Part shown: in pieces, positions 36,237 through 44,837 of the stretch
How the letters are laid out: each line of letters begins with the position of its first letter
Position numbering within the stretch: position 1 is the stretch's first letter
Assembly: GCA_009784825.1 (NCBI GenBank)
Contig: WQXO01000008.1
Location: 1 to 64,000 of the forward strand
Direction of reading: 5' to 3'
Length of the DNA stretch: 64,000 nt
DNA from: Oscillospiraceae bacterium
Lineage (GTDB): Bacteria; Bacillota; Clostridia; Oscillospirales; Ruminococcaceae
Position numbers and translations under genes: made by a program
The notes under the pieces: model-generated
The model's database searches: none
Told to the model about the DNA's origin: nothing
Seen by the model: the letters and a program-made list of their open reading frames with translations, nothing else

Positions 36237-36965
36237 TTACTCTCTCCCTTCTTTAATTGCCTTTGCCAAGTCTAATGTACCGCTGTATAACGACTTTCCG
36301 CAAATCGCCCCATACACATTATTTTTCTTTAGCGTCTTTATATTATTCAATGTCTTTATTCCGCCGGAAGCGGTGACTTTCCCCCCGAACACGGCAATTT
36401 CGTCCTGCAATCGTTTAGTCTTGCCGTGGTTAGGGCGGGTAAGCGTACCGTCCTTATCAATATCAGTGAAAATGAAATACCGAACACCTGCCTTGCACAT
36501 TTCGAGAGCAAGCTGGATATAATTCACCGAACTGGTTTGAAGCCACCCGTTAATGGCAACAAACCCGTTCTTAGCGTCAATCCCGACTGCCACCCGCTCA
36601 GCCCCGAATTCCTTAACAGCAGTTTTAACAAACTCGGGATTTTCAACTGCCACAGAGCCGAGGATAACCCGTGAAACTCCCCCGTTCAGATATAACTCGG
36701 CAGTTTCTAATGTGCGGATTCCCCCGCCGACTTGAACTTTTAAAGGCGTATTCTTCGCCACATCTAAGAATATATCGGTATTCTTAGGAACAGCCGACTT
36801 CGCCCCGTCAAGGTCAATCATGTGAATCCACTCAGCCCCCGCAGACACAAACCCGTTTGCGGTATTCATGTAACTGTCGGCGACCTTTGCGGCAGTCTTA
36901 AAGTCCCCCCTGAGTAACCTGACACAGTTACCGTTTTTAATATCAATGGCAGGAAAAATAATCAT
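36237..36965 (-). CDS. hisA: ProFAR isomerase HisA
   Basis: 242 aa barrel homologous to HisF. Catalytic Asp residues lie in FPAIDIKNGNCVRL (D8) and FTDIDKDGTL (about D129); phosphate-binding loops are QVGGGIRT and TASGGIKT. It catalyses the Amadori rearrangement of ProFAR to PRFAR in histidine synthesis. It starts 2 bp after hisB ends, leaving no room for hisH between hisB and hisA, the usual order in Firmicutes. Confidence 0.96.
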   Translation of the reverse strand: MIIFPAIDIKNGNCVRLLRGDFKTAAKVADSYMNTANGFVSAGAEWIHMIDLDGAKSAVPKNTDIFLDVAKNTPLKVQVGGGIRTLETAELYLNGGVSRVILGSVAVENPEFVKTAVKEFGAERVAVGIDAKNGFVAINGWLQTSSVNYIQLALEMCKAGVRYFIFTDIDKDGTLTRPNHGKTKRLQDEIAVFGGKVTASGGIKTLNNIKTLKKNNVYGAICGKSLYSGTLDLAKAIKEGRE

Positions 36966-36967
36966 TT

Positions 36968-37555
36968 TTACAACATCCCTTTCGCAGAAACAACCCCGCC
37001 GGAATTAACGGTAATCGCTTCTTTTAACGCATACGCTAACGCCTTAAACATTGCTTCGATTTTGTGGTGGTCATTCTCCCCGTAATCGGCACTGATATGC
37101 AGAGTTATTCCCGCATTAAACGCAAAAGCCCGCATAAATTCTTCTATCAAACAAGTGTCCAAATCGCCTGCTTTCTCACTTAAAAACTCGGCATTAAAAA
37201 CTAAAAACGGGCGGTTACATATATCGAGAACACAACTCCCTAATGCCTCGTCCATAGGAATTTTCGCCGAACCATACCGCTTAATCAGCGGCGTATCACC
37301 CAACGCTTGTTTTATCAAGCTTCCGAGGACAATCCCCACATCTTCAACCGAATGATGCTCGTCAACATGTAAGTCGCCCTTACAGTTTAATTCAAGGTCA
37401 AACTTTGCGTGAACAGCCATCGAAATCAACATATGGTCGAGGAAACCTATTCCGGTTGACACGTTATAAACCCCCATACCGTCTAAGTTAATTTTCGCAA
37501 CTATATCAGTTTCACGAGTTTTGCGGTCAATTGCCGCCGCTCTAATTTTAAACAT
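36968..37555 (-). CDS. hisB: Imidazoleglycerol-phosphate dehydratase HisB
   Basis: 195 aa, the monofunctional dehydratase size without an N-terminal phosphatase. Metal-binding motifs DEHHSVED (about 69-76) and NDHHKIEA (about 165-172) are both intact. It dehydrates IGP to imidazole acetol phosphate. It lies 2 bp downstream of aspS. Confidence 0.97.
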   Translation of the reverse strand: MFKIRAAAIDRKTRETDIVAKINLDGMGVYNVSTGIGFLDHMLISMAVHAKFDLELNCKGDLHVDEHHSVEDVGIVLGSLIKQALGDTPLIKRYGSAKIPMDEALGSCVLDICNRPFLVFNAEFLSEKAGDLDTCLIEEFMRAFAFNAGITLHISADYGENDHHKIEAMFKALAYALKEAITVNSGGVVSAKGML

Positions 37556-37557
37556 GA

Positions 37558-39285
37558 CTATTTCTCCTTTATGCTGATGTGTAGCTCATCTAATTGTTTA
37601 ATATCCACACTCGCCGGACACTCCGACATTAACTCACTTGCGTTCTTGACTTTCGGAAACGCCGTAACATCTCTTAAATCGTCCGCACCGCATAACACCA
37701 TTGCGAGCCTGTCTAATCCTATACCCGCCCCTCCGTGAGGTGGGGCGGCATAGCGGTACGCTTCCACCAAGAACCCAAATTTTAAAGCGATTTCGCTCTC
37801 GCTCAATCCTAATGCCCTAAACATCTTCTCTTGCAATTCATAGTCGGTTATGCGTATTGACCCGGATAATAACTCAACCCCATTAAGCACAAGGTCATAC
37901 GCCTTAGCGTAGACTTTTTCGGGAGCAGTTTCAACGAACTGCAAGGTTTCGTCTGTCGGGCAGGTGAACGGGTGGTGCATAGCATCGAACGCCCCGGTTT
38001 CTTCATTAAACTCGAAAAACGGCATATCTGTAATCCAAACATAATTGAACGTGTCATTGGGAATAATATCGAGTTTTTCCGCAACTATTTTCCTCAAACT
38101 TCCCAAAACAGATTTACTGTCGGTGATTAAAGCCACATCACCTTTTTCACAGTTCATGACCTTGCAAATGCTTTCCAATTCACCGTCGCCGAGGAACTTA
38201 CCGAAAGAACAAGAGGGAGTATCCGAATCAGAAGTCCACCGAATAAACGCCAAGCTCTTGCCGCCTATCCCTTTAGAAAACTCACTTAACTTATCAATTT
38301 CCTTACGTGTCAGCGTATTTGCGGCACCTTTTGCGACTATTCCCGCATTTGCGAAATTTCTTAATTCATCATTAGTAATTACTTCAGATATATCAACAAT
38401 CTTCATATCATAACGGGTGTCGGGCTTGTCCGAGCCGTAAAGTGCCATCGCCTCATCGAACGTCAGCCGCTCCAAAGGCAGACTAATATCAATATCCCTA
38501 ATATCCTTCATAACATGGGCAATGAACCCCTCTACCATTTCAAGAACATCAGGCACATCAACGAACGACATTTCAAGGTCAATCTGGGTGAATTCCGGCT
38601 GTCTGTCGGCACGCAAGTCCTCATCACGATAACAGCGAGCCAATTGAATATACCGGTCAAACCCGCTAATCATCAATAACTGCTTATAAATCTGCGGTGA
38701 CTGCGGGAGGGCATAAAACTTCCCCTCATGAAGCCTTGACGGCACAAGATAATCCCTTGCCCCCTCAGGCGTGGATTTTATGAAGGTCGGAGTCTCTATT
38801 TCTATAAAGCCATTTTTATAAAAGTATTCCCTTGCTGATTTTGCGACGTTGTGGCGGGTTATGAGGTTGTCCTGTAACTGCTTCCGCCTTAAATCAAGAT
38901 AACGGTATTTTAAGCGAAGCTCCTCCCCCACCTTTGTTTCATCGGTTATTTCAAAAGGCGGTGTCTGTGCTTTCGACAGAATTCTAAGCTCACTAATGAG
39001 GATTTCGACATTTCCTGTCTTTATATCTTTATTAACGCTCTCCCGTTCCCTAAGCAATCCCTTAGCCATAAGAACATACTCGCTCTTGACAGCCTTAGCA
39101 AGCTCAAAGACGTTACCGTCAACAGTTTCATCCAACACAAGCTGAACCACGCCGGTTCTGTCTCGCAGGTCAATGAAGATGATTCCACCCTTGTCACGGA
39201 TTCGCTTAACAAACCCGCCCACAATGACTTCATTGCCAACTCCGTCAATTTCCCCGCAATAATGCGTTCTTTTCAATCCAAGCAT
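37558..39285 (-). CDS. aspS: Aspartyl-tRNA synthetase
   Basis: 575 aa from ATG at 39285, preceded by AAGGGG at 9-nt spacing; a GTG 6 bp upstream is too close to the ribosome site. Bacterial type with an N-terminal OB fold (about 15-105), class II motif 2 around CYRDEDLRADRQPEFTQID, the bacterial GAD insertion (about 285-410) and motif 3 GGAGIGLDRLAM near the C-terminus. It charges tRNA-Asp. It leads the operon with hisB, hisA and hisF, an arrangement that ties tRNA charging to histidine synthesis. Confidence 0.97.
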   Translation of the reverse strand: MLGLKRTHYCGEIDGVGNEVIVGGFVKRIRDKGGIIFIDLRDRTGVVQLVLDETVDGNVFELAKAVKSEYVLMAKGLLRERESVNKDIKTGNVEILISELRILSKAQTPPFEITDETKVGEELRLKYRYLDLRRKQLQDNLITRHNVAKSAREYFYKNGFIEIETPTFIKSTPEGARDYLVPSRLHEGKFYALPQSPQIYKQLLMISGFDRYIQLARCYRDEDLRADRQPEFTQIDLEMSFVDVPDVLEMVEGFIAHVMKDIRDIDISLPLERLTFDEAMALYGSDKPDTRYDMKIVDISEVITNDELRNFANAGIVAKGAANTLTRKEIDKLSEFSKGIGGKSLAFIRWTSDSDTPSCSFGKFLGDGELESICKVMNCEKGDVALITDSKSVLGSLRKIVAEKLDIIPNDTFNYVWITDMPFFEFNEETGAFDAMHHPFTCPTDETLQFVETAPEKVYAKAYDLVLNGVELLSGSIRITDYELQEKMFRALGLSESEIALKFGFLVEAYRYAAPPHGGAGIGLDRLAMVLCGADDLRDVTAFPKVKNASELMSECPASVDIKQLDELHISIKEK

Positions 39286-39420
39286 ACACACAATCCCCTT
39301 TACTTTTGTTCACGATAATACAGTTTATCATAATTATAAAAATTTTTCAATAGAAAAGCTTAAAAATAATTGACTTTTTGTAAAACCTGTGTTAATATAA
39401 TTCAAAAGGGAGAGTTAATT

Positions 39421-39792
39421 ATGCTTACTGAAAATGAAAAACGCGGTTACATACGTTACAGTTGCTTTTATTCCGACGCACAAATTATCCAAGGGGAAGA
39501 CATTCAAGACATTATTGCGATTGATTTGTCAGCGAGCGGAGTGAAATTTATCCTCGAAAAGGGCGAGAAATATAAACTCGGTGATGTTGTCCAGTTTTAT
39601 TTGGATGTCAGTGAGTTTGCCGCCGCAATGGAAATTAAATGTGATATTAAGATATGCCGTGCCGAAAAAGGCGACAACGATGAGATTATCTACGGTGCAT
39701 CTTTTGTAGACCTGTCATTATCTCAAAGCATCTGCCTTGATGAAATTATCCTGTATAAAAAAAGAAAATCGGGTTTTTTACCCGATGACTGA
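39421..39792 (+). CDS. PilZ-domain protein, candidate c-di-GMP receptor
   Basis: 123 aa from ATG at 39421, chosen because AAAGGGAGAG precedes it; the longer frame adds an unlikely Cys-rich leader. The PilZ signature is complete: RGYIR (RxxxR) near residues 8-12 and DLSASG (D/NxSxxG) near 38-43, followed by a six-stranded barrel. Single-domain PilZ proteins bind c-di-GMP and act on motility, secretion or polysaccharide synthesis. Together with the REC-GGDEF protein at 11527 it forms a possible c-di-GMP pathway, though the genes are 26 kb apart. The TGA stop opens a short repeat array. Confidence 0.88.
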   Translation: MLTENEKRGYIRYSCFYSDAQIIQGEDIQDIIAIDLSASGVKFILEKGEKYKLGDVVQFYLDVSEFAAAMEIKCDIKICRAEKGDNDEIIYGASFVDLSLSQSICLDEIILYKKRKSGFLPDD

Positions 39793-39832
39793 CGGACAAT
39801 TGACAATTTACAATGTACAATTGACAATAAAT
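39790..39832 (+). repeat. Stop-codon-anchored ACAATTGAC short repeat array
   Basis: The PilZ TGA stop continues into CGGACAATTGACAAT, then TTACAATGTACAATTGACAAT, leading to the hairpin at 39839-39869. The first 18 bases are identical to those after the gene at 872-1546. Confidence 0.85.
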
Positions 39833-39838
39833 TAATTC

Positions 39839-39869
39839 ACTGCCTTTACCGTGATTTGGTAAAGGCAGT
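39839..39869. terminator. Bidirectional terminator hairpin, perfect 12-bp stem
   Basis: ACTGCCTTTACC pairs perfectly with GGTAAAGGCAGT around GTGATTT, followed by AATTTATT. It lies between the convergent PilZ and GH2 genes and is nearly the same hairpin as 796-825. Confidence 0.87.
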
Positions 39870-39887
39870 AATTTATTAAACTATCCA

Positions 39888-42551
39888 CTATCCATTGTCA
39901 ACTGTACACTCTATTTCAGACACCACCTGAACAACCTCTCCCCCGTTACGGCACTGTGCCCTAAGGCGGAACGCCCCCGTACCGGTACGTTCTATCCTCG
40001 AAGTATTACCGTCACAGATAACTCTCGCAATATCGGTTACTTCACCATCATCACAAACACACTTGAACTCTATATCGGAATAACTCGCATTAACGGGATA
40101 TATCTGAGTTTTAATCTCGTTTTTGCCGTCCACAGACAAACCGATTTTCCTCACAGGAATCTCATTTTTATAAGGCTGAATATACCCCCCGAACACATTC
40201 TCCCTCGGAACACTCACGCCGACAGGCTTCTCACACGGCAAAACATCGAAAATTATTCTGCAATCCCTCAACCCCTCACTGCTGAATGTAATATCGACCT
40301 CACCCGCCTCAAACGTCGTTTGAACAATCGCAACCGCCATTCCCGAGAACAACCGCCGATTATCCCCCTTATAACTGTCCCTGTCGGTAGAGTCGCCGTT
40401 GTCGAACCCAACTAACCTCCCACCCCCTGAAACCTTTACAGAAACACGATTGCGGGCGTTGGCGACAAACTCATTTAAGTCATCAAAAGCAGAAACAGTG
40501 ATATACTTTAAGTCCGCACCATTGGCGTATACCGGCTCTTCGTCATATTTTACCCCGAGGAACACAGCGTCCCCGAAGGAGGCTGCTCTGTCGGAGGCAA
40601 CGACATTACCATGAACGTCATACACCCTTGCGACCAACTCACCCTTCTCATAAGGAACTTTCCAATGCCCGTGTAGCTTATCGTCGTTTAATAAATCTAC
40701 TGTTTGTTTTCCCAATGACCTGCCATTCAGGAATAACTCTACATCATGAACATTAGAATAAGTTATAACGTCGATAATCTGCCCGTCATTGAAGTCCCAA
40801 TGCGGGAAGATTTTCACAAAAGGCTCACATTCCTTATTCCAGACAGCCCTATAAAACCAATACGATGCCTTAGGCAACCCCGCAGTGTCAACCGCCCCGA
40901 AATAAGAGTTCTTGGTATCATAAGGAGTAGGCTCCCCGATATAGTCCATTCCCGTCCAGATGAACTGCCCTCCGCACCAGCCCCTGTCACGGTCACAAAC
41001 CCATGCCTCCTCATTTGTCTTAGCATAATTCGGGTAACAGTTACCATAATCCGAACACTGCTTGTCTTCGTGAGTGAACCGTGGCTTATTAATAAACTGC
41101 CCCGCCATAACAGAGTCATCTTTTTTATAAACTATGTCAAGCTGTTCAATCGGCATGTGATAAATCCCCCTCGAACGCACACACGACACGGTTTCACTCC
41201 CGTAAATTATCCAGTCGGGGTATTTTTCATAATGCTCGTCGTATAACTTCTCGGAATAGTTATACCCTGCAATTTTCAGAAAATCAGCGACCGACTGAGC
41301 ATGCTCCCACTCATTATAATTCGAGCCGATTGTAACAGCGGCGTTAAAGTACGGGTCATGCTTTTGAACCTCGGAATACAGCATTTTCGCCACCTCCAAC
41401 CCACGTGAACTGTGGTGAGTGTCGCTTATTTCATTCCCTATACTCCACATAACAACGCAAGGGTGGTTGCGGTCACGCCTAATCCATGAAGCCACATCTT
41501 TTTTATACCATTTTGGGAAAAACCGTGCATAATCCCTGTCAGTTTTATAATTCTCCCACATATCGGTAAACTCGTCTATTACAAGTAACCCCATCTCATC
41601 GCATAACTGTAAAAACTCCGGGGCAGGCGGATTATGCGATATTCTGATAGCATTAACACCCATCTCTTTCATAATGCCGAGCTGTCGGCGGGAGGCGTTG
41701 ACGTTATAAGCCGCACCCAACGCCCCGTTGTCGTGGTGCAGACAGACCCCGTGTAGCTTCAACCTGCGTTCATTCAACATAAACCCATGCTCCCGTGAAA
41801 AACCGATACTCCTGAACCCGAACCTGTTATATACCGTGTCAATTATTGAATTATCGACAATTAACTCACTTTTCATAATATATAAACACGGCTTACGCAA
41901 AGTCCACAGTTTAGGAGAAGCAACCTCCATAACACAACTGCTGTCACCCTCGGCAGAAGTTATTTCGTTGCCCGCCGAATCAATAATCGTATGCCGAACA
42001 AAATCTGCTTCCCCGGAAATCTCGGCTTGAACCCGAACCTTCCAAACAGTCGGGTCAGGGCGTGCAATTATGTAGACGCTGTCACTTACGATATGCGTCT
42101 TATTTTGTATAGTCAGCCACACATTTCGATAAATCCCCGCCCCCGCATACCAGCGTGTATTGGGGCATTCATGCCTCACCTGCACATGAACAGTATTGAC
42201 TCCCTCTTTCGCTAAGTGACTGAACTCGAAGGAAAAACTCGTATAACCATATTTCCACTCACAAGCCGCCTCATTATTTATATAGACCGTGCAGTCCATG
42301 TAAACCCCGTCAAAGGTTAGCTCAAGCGACTTTGTCAAATCCTCGGCAGTAAGTGTAAACTCCTTCTTATACCAGCCGTCGTTGGTTTTATAAAGATTGT
42401 GAGTGTCCCATATCAGCCAATCATGCGGCATTTCGACATTATACCAGTCCTTTTCCGCAATAATCTCCGATAAAGGGGTCTTGAGTTCTTTTTTAACGAA
42501 CTGCCAATCATCATTGAATAAAATCTTTCCCGGTTTTGTAAACATAGTCAT
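39888..42551 (-). CDS. Glycoside hydrolase family 2 protein (beta-galactosidase type)
   Basis: 887 aa. A sugar-binding jelly roll (about 1-150), an Ig-like domain (about 155-245) and a catalytic barrel (about 250-580). Acid/base E374 lies in MWSIGNEISD and nucleophile E453 in YGSETVS. C-terminal beta domains follow. The N-terminal motif HDWLIWDT and RWYAGAGIYRNVWL are typical of Clostridial GH2 beta-galactosidases or glucuronidases; substrate not certain. No signal peptide, so cytoplasmic. The start overlaps the stop of the SLOG gene by 4 bp (ATGA), so the two are coupled. Confidence 0.92.
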   Translation of the reverse strand: MTMFTKPGKILFNDDWQFVKKELKTPLSEIIAEKDWYNVEMPHDWLIWDTHNLYKTNDGWYKKEFTLTAEDLTKSLELTFDGVYMDCTVYINNEAACEWKYGYTSFSFEFSHLAKEGVNTVHVQVRHECPNTRWYAGAGIYRNVWLTIQNKTHIVSDSVYIIARPDPTVWKVRVQAEISGEADFVRHTIIDSAGNEITSAEGDSSCVMEVASPKLWTLRKPCLYIMKSELIVDNSIIDTVYNRFGFRSIGFSREHGFMLNERRLKLHGVCLHHDNGALGAAYNVNASRRQLGIMKEMGVNAIRISHNPPAPEFLQLCDEMGLLVIDEFTDMWENYKTDRDYARFFPKWYKKDVASWIRRDRNHPCVVMWSIGNEISDTHHSSRGLEVAKMLYSEVQKHDPYFNAAVTIGSNYNEWEHAQSVADFLKIAGYNYSEKLYDEHYEKYPDWIIYGSETVSCVRSRGIYHMPIEQLDIVYKKDDSVMAGQFINKPRFTHEDKQCSDYGNCYPNYAKTNEEAWVCDRDRGWCGGQFIWTGMDYIGEPTPYDTKNSYFGAVDTAGLPKASYWFYRAVWNKECEPFVKIFPHWDFNDGQIIDVITYSNVHDVELFLNGRSLGKQTVDLLNDDKLHGHWKVPYEKGELVARVYDVHGNVVASDRAASFGDAVFLGVKYDEEPVYANGADLKYITVSAFDDLNEFVANARNRVSVKVSGGGRLVGFDNGDSTDRDSYKGDNRRLFSGMAVAIVQTTFEAGEVDITFSSEGLRDCRIIFDVLPCEKPVGVSVPRENVFGGYIQPYKNEIPVRKIGLSVDGKNEIKTQIYPVNASYSDIEFKCVCDDGEVTDIARVICDGNTSRIERTGTGAFRLRAQCRNGGEVVQVVSEIECTVDNG

Positions 42552-43096
42552 TCCCTCATTTCCATTGGTTCAATAAGCGTAATTTTCACCGATTTTGACG
42601 GGTCAATAATCGTAATCCGCCTGCGTTTTTCCTTAGCATAATTAATCGTCTGCATTGTCCCGCCCCTCTGCCCGTCAAAAATCGCAATCAACTCGTCGCA
42701 GTTATCGACCAAATAACGGTTCCGCTTAGCCATGCACCCGTCATAATAGCGTGAATTGCTGACTAATACTATATCATCAGCTTCTTCACTAATCTCACGC
42801 AGACGCAGGCGGTCAGCCTCATTCCACGACTTATCATGGTTAAGGCAAGGTACAACCGCAACAAACCTAATCGGCATTGGTGCATATTCCCGCTTAAGCT
42901 CAAGGGCAATCTCTGCGAATAACAAATCGCCGCCGACAGCCATTCCGCACTGAAAGGTCATGAAATCCCTGTCGAGCATTTTCTTCATCTCAGATTTAAG
43001 TATTTCTTTTAAGGCGTTCATGTCCATCGAACCCTTTGCCAAGCAGGAATTCAACTTCTGGGGGCGATACCCCGTGAACGAACAAACTTTTTTCAT
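42548..43096 (-). CDS. SLOG/DUF1273 (YpsA-like) family protein
   Basis: About 182 aa from the ATG at 43096 (MKKVCSFTGYRPQKL), the usual family start; an ATG 9 bp upstream is also in frame, and neither has a clear ribosome site. The Rossmann-like SLOG fold is shown by CGMAVGGDLLFAE near residue 48, DDIVLVSNSRYYDG and DELIAIFDGQRGGT. SLOG proteins bind nucleotide-derived ligands; YpsA affects cell division in Bacillus. The first 24 codons are duplicated 432 bp upstream. The stop overlaps the GH2 start. Confidence 0.85.
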   Translation of the reverse strand: MKKVCSFTGYRPQKLNSCLAKGSMDMNALKEILKSEMKKMLDRDFMTFQCGMAVGGDLLFAEIALELKREYAPMPIRFVAVVPCLNHDKSWNEADRLRLREISEEADDIVLVSNSRYYDGCMAKRNRYLVDNCDELIAIFDGQRGGTMQTINYAKEKRRRITIIDPSKSVKITLIEPMEMRE

Positions 43097-43107
43097 ATAC
43101 TGCATAT
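43026..43107. repeat. 82-bp direct repeat, copy A (start of the intact SLOG gene)
   Basis: 81 of 82 positions are identical to 43458-43539. It covers about 11 bp of upstream sequence plus the first 24 codons of the SLOG gene. Confidence 0.95.
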
Positions 43108-43162
43108 AACGATTTTATCACATATGTATTTAATTTACAACCCTTTAAAACAAGATATTACG

Positions 43163-43197
43163 AAAAAAAGCACCTGCTTTTTAACAAGCAAGTGCTT
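43163..43197 (-). terminator. Terminator after the small DUF4926-like gene
   Basis: Minus-strand AAGCACTTGCTT pairs with AAGCAGGTGCTT (one wobble), loop GTTAAA, followed by TTTTTCG. The stem overlaps the stop codon of the small gene and shields the intact SLOG gene from read-through. Confidence 0.88.
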
Positions 43198-43390
43198 AGG
43201 CGGTTATCGGTTTTTCGGTTTCCTCAAAAACGCTTTGAATATCATCATGACTGATACTGTCAATTGTAATGGAAAAGCCACCGCTGTTACGAATTATTTC
43301 TGCAATATAGGCAACTCCCGCCTCCAAAACTTCAGAAATTCGTGCAATTTCGCCTGTTTTCAATCTTACTTTATCATATTCCTTTATCAT
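43196..43390 (-). CDS. Small DUF4926-like hypothetical protein
   Basis: 64 aa from the ATG at 43390 (MIKEYDKVRLKTGEIARISEVL), with GAGAGGTG upstream at suitable spacing. The EYDKVRLKTGE start resembles DUF4926 proteins, small beta-barrel-like folds often found near toxin, immunity or regulatory genes. No signal or membrane segment. It lies between the broken and intact copies of the SLOG gene start, within the region that separates the two direct repeats. Role unknown. Confidence 0.7.
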   Translation of the reverse strand: MIKEYDKVRLKTGEIARISEVLEAGVAYIAEIIRNSGGFSITIDSISHDDIQSVFEETEKPITA

Positions 43391-43405
43391 ATAAACCACA
43401 CCTCT

Positions 43406-43528
43406 CTAATCAATATGAACGGTTGTAAGCCGCATTTCTCCGTTTGATGCATCGTCAATCGAACCCTTTGCCAAGCAGGAATTCAACTTCTGGGGGCGAT
43501 ACCCCGTGAACGAACAAACTTTTTTCAT
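43406..43528 (-). pseudogene. Truncated duplicate of the SLOG gene 5' end
   Basis: A 40-codon frame. The first 23 codons (MKKVCSFTGYRPQKL to LAKGS) match the intact SLOG gene, then diverge (IDDASNGEMRLTTVHID) to a TAG stop. It has a TATAAT-like box (GTTATAAT) just upstream and lies 16 bp before the DUF4926-like gene. It could be a dead remnant, or now serve as a translated leader for the small gene. Confidence 0.75.
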
Positions 43529-43539
43529 ATATTGCATAT
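43458..43539. repeat. 82-bp direct repeat, copy B (truncated SLOG start)
   Basis: Identical to 43026-43107 except for one C/T difference; offset exactly 432 bp. Confidence 0.95.
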
Positions 43540-43581
43540 TACCAATTATAACCCGTCAGGAAAATAAAGTCAATAATCATA

Positions 43582-43611
43582 TTGACTTTTCAAAAACAAA
43601 TACGGTATAAT
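43582..43611 (+). promoter_or_regulatory. Promoter for dprA
   Basis: TTGACT (43582-43587) and TATAAT (43606-43611), 18-nt spacing, 37 bp before the ATG at 43649. Confidence 0.8.
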
Positions 43612-43648
43612 TAAATATAACAAAACTGACATTATAAGGAATTGACAA

Positions 43649-44815
43649 ATGAAAGAATATTACATCTGGTTATTATCAGTAATGGGTGCGGCGAACCCGA
43701 GGAGTCTGCGGCTTATCTCCCACTTTGGTGGGATAAAACAAGCATACGACGCACTAAACGCAGGAGAAACCGGTTTTCTGAAAGCCGGCGAAACAAGAAA
43801 TTTCAAAAAAGCGTCATTAGAAAAAGCACAAGAACTCGTCGAATGGTGCAATAAACGTAATTACAATATTGTCACAATTGAAGACGACGACTACCCCGAA
43901 CAGCTCAAGCATATTTACAATCCGCCCATTCTGCTGTTCACCGAGGGGGACATAAAAGGTATAAACGATTCCGTCCGCATAAATGTCATAGGCACTCGCA
44001 AACCGTCAGAATACAGCTTCAAAGTAGCCCACGCCTTATGCTCGGGGTTAGCGGCAACGGGAATGACAATAGTCAGCGGAATGGCAGTAGGGCTTGACAA
44101 GTGTTCCATGACCTCAGCACTTGAACAAGGCGGAAAGGTTATAGGTGTGCTCGCCTGCGGGATTGACGTTGAATACCCCAGAGGAAGCAAGATATTCCGC
44201 AAAAGAATAACAGAAAGCTCAGGTGTCTGCATTTCGGAGCTGTTTCCGAGGGATTCCACCCGCCCCGCATATTTTCAATACCGCAACCGTATAATGAGCG
44301 GTCTGTCCGCCGGAACATTAATAATCCAAGCCGGCGAAATCAGCGGGTGTCACATAACCGCCATGCACGCAATCGCACAAAATCGAGACTTGTTCTGCGT
44401 CCCCCCGAACGATATATTCGACCCTCGTTATTTCGGCGTAATCCGGTATCTTAGGGACGGGGCTATTCCCGTATTCAACCACATCGACATTATTAAGGAA
44501 TACATTCCCGACATAACCGAAACCTTAGAAACCGAACCCGTGTCTGCCTCGCCGCATAATATCGAACGTGATACCTCAGTTGCACCGTCACGTAAATCGA
44601 TTATCCCCCAGTCCGCCCCCAAAGCGGACTATACCGCATTAAACGAAGAACAATCGAAAATCATCGAAGCATTGAAAAAGAAAAAGCTGACATTTGATGA
44701 CATAGTCAAGAAAAAGCTATGCACCCCGGACAAAGCCTATGAAATCCTGCTCGATATGGAGCTTGACGGTTTAATCGAACGTGTCGCAGGTGATAAATTC
44801 CAGTTAACTAAATAG
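43649..44815 (+). CDS. dprA: DNA-processing protein DprA
   Basis: 388 aa. A short N-terminal helical domain (about 1-65) precedes the Rossmann-like DprA core (about 75-290): DDDYPEQLKHIYNPPILLF, GTRKPSEYS, SGMAVGLDKCSMTSAL (the usual GID..AH is GLD..SM here), RNRIMSGLS. A C-terminal winged helix follows (about 325-388). DprA loads RecA onto incoming single-stranded DNA in transformation and also affects conjugation and phage defence. Its presence hints at competence capacity. It stands alone rather than next to topA, as in many Firmicutes. Confidence 0.94.
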   Translation: MKEYYIWLLSVMGAANPRSLRLISHFGGIKQAYDALNAGETGFLKAGETRNFKKASLEKAQELVEWCNKRNYNIVTIEDDDYPEQLKHIYNPPILLFTEGDIKGINDSVRINVIGTRKPSEYSFKVAHALCSGLAATGMTIVSGMAVGLDKCSMTSALEQGGKVIGVLACGIDVEYPRGSKIFRKRITESSGVCISELFPRDSTRPAYFQYRNRIMSGLSAGTLIIQAGEISGCHITAMHAIAQNRDLFCVPPNDIFDPRYFGVIRYLRDGAIPVFNHIDIIKEYIPDITETLETEPVSASPHNIERDTSVAPSRKSIIPQSAPKADYTALNEEQSKIIEALKKKKLTFDDIVKKKLCTPDKAYEILLDMELDGLIERVAGDKFQLTK

Positions 44816-44837
44816 AAAAATAAAAAGGAGAAACCCC

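Noticed and set aside
41728-42030. + strand frame of 100 aa inside the GH2 gene
   Set aside because: Lies wholly within a well-supported GH2 coding region in another frame.
43406-43528. Truncated SLOG start as an independent small protein
   Set aside because: The first 23 codons copy the intact neighbour and the rest is unrelated; treated as a duplication remnant, although translation cannot be excluded.
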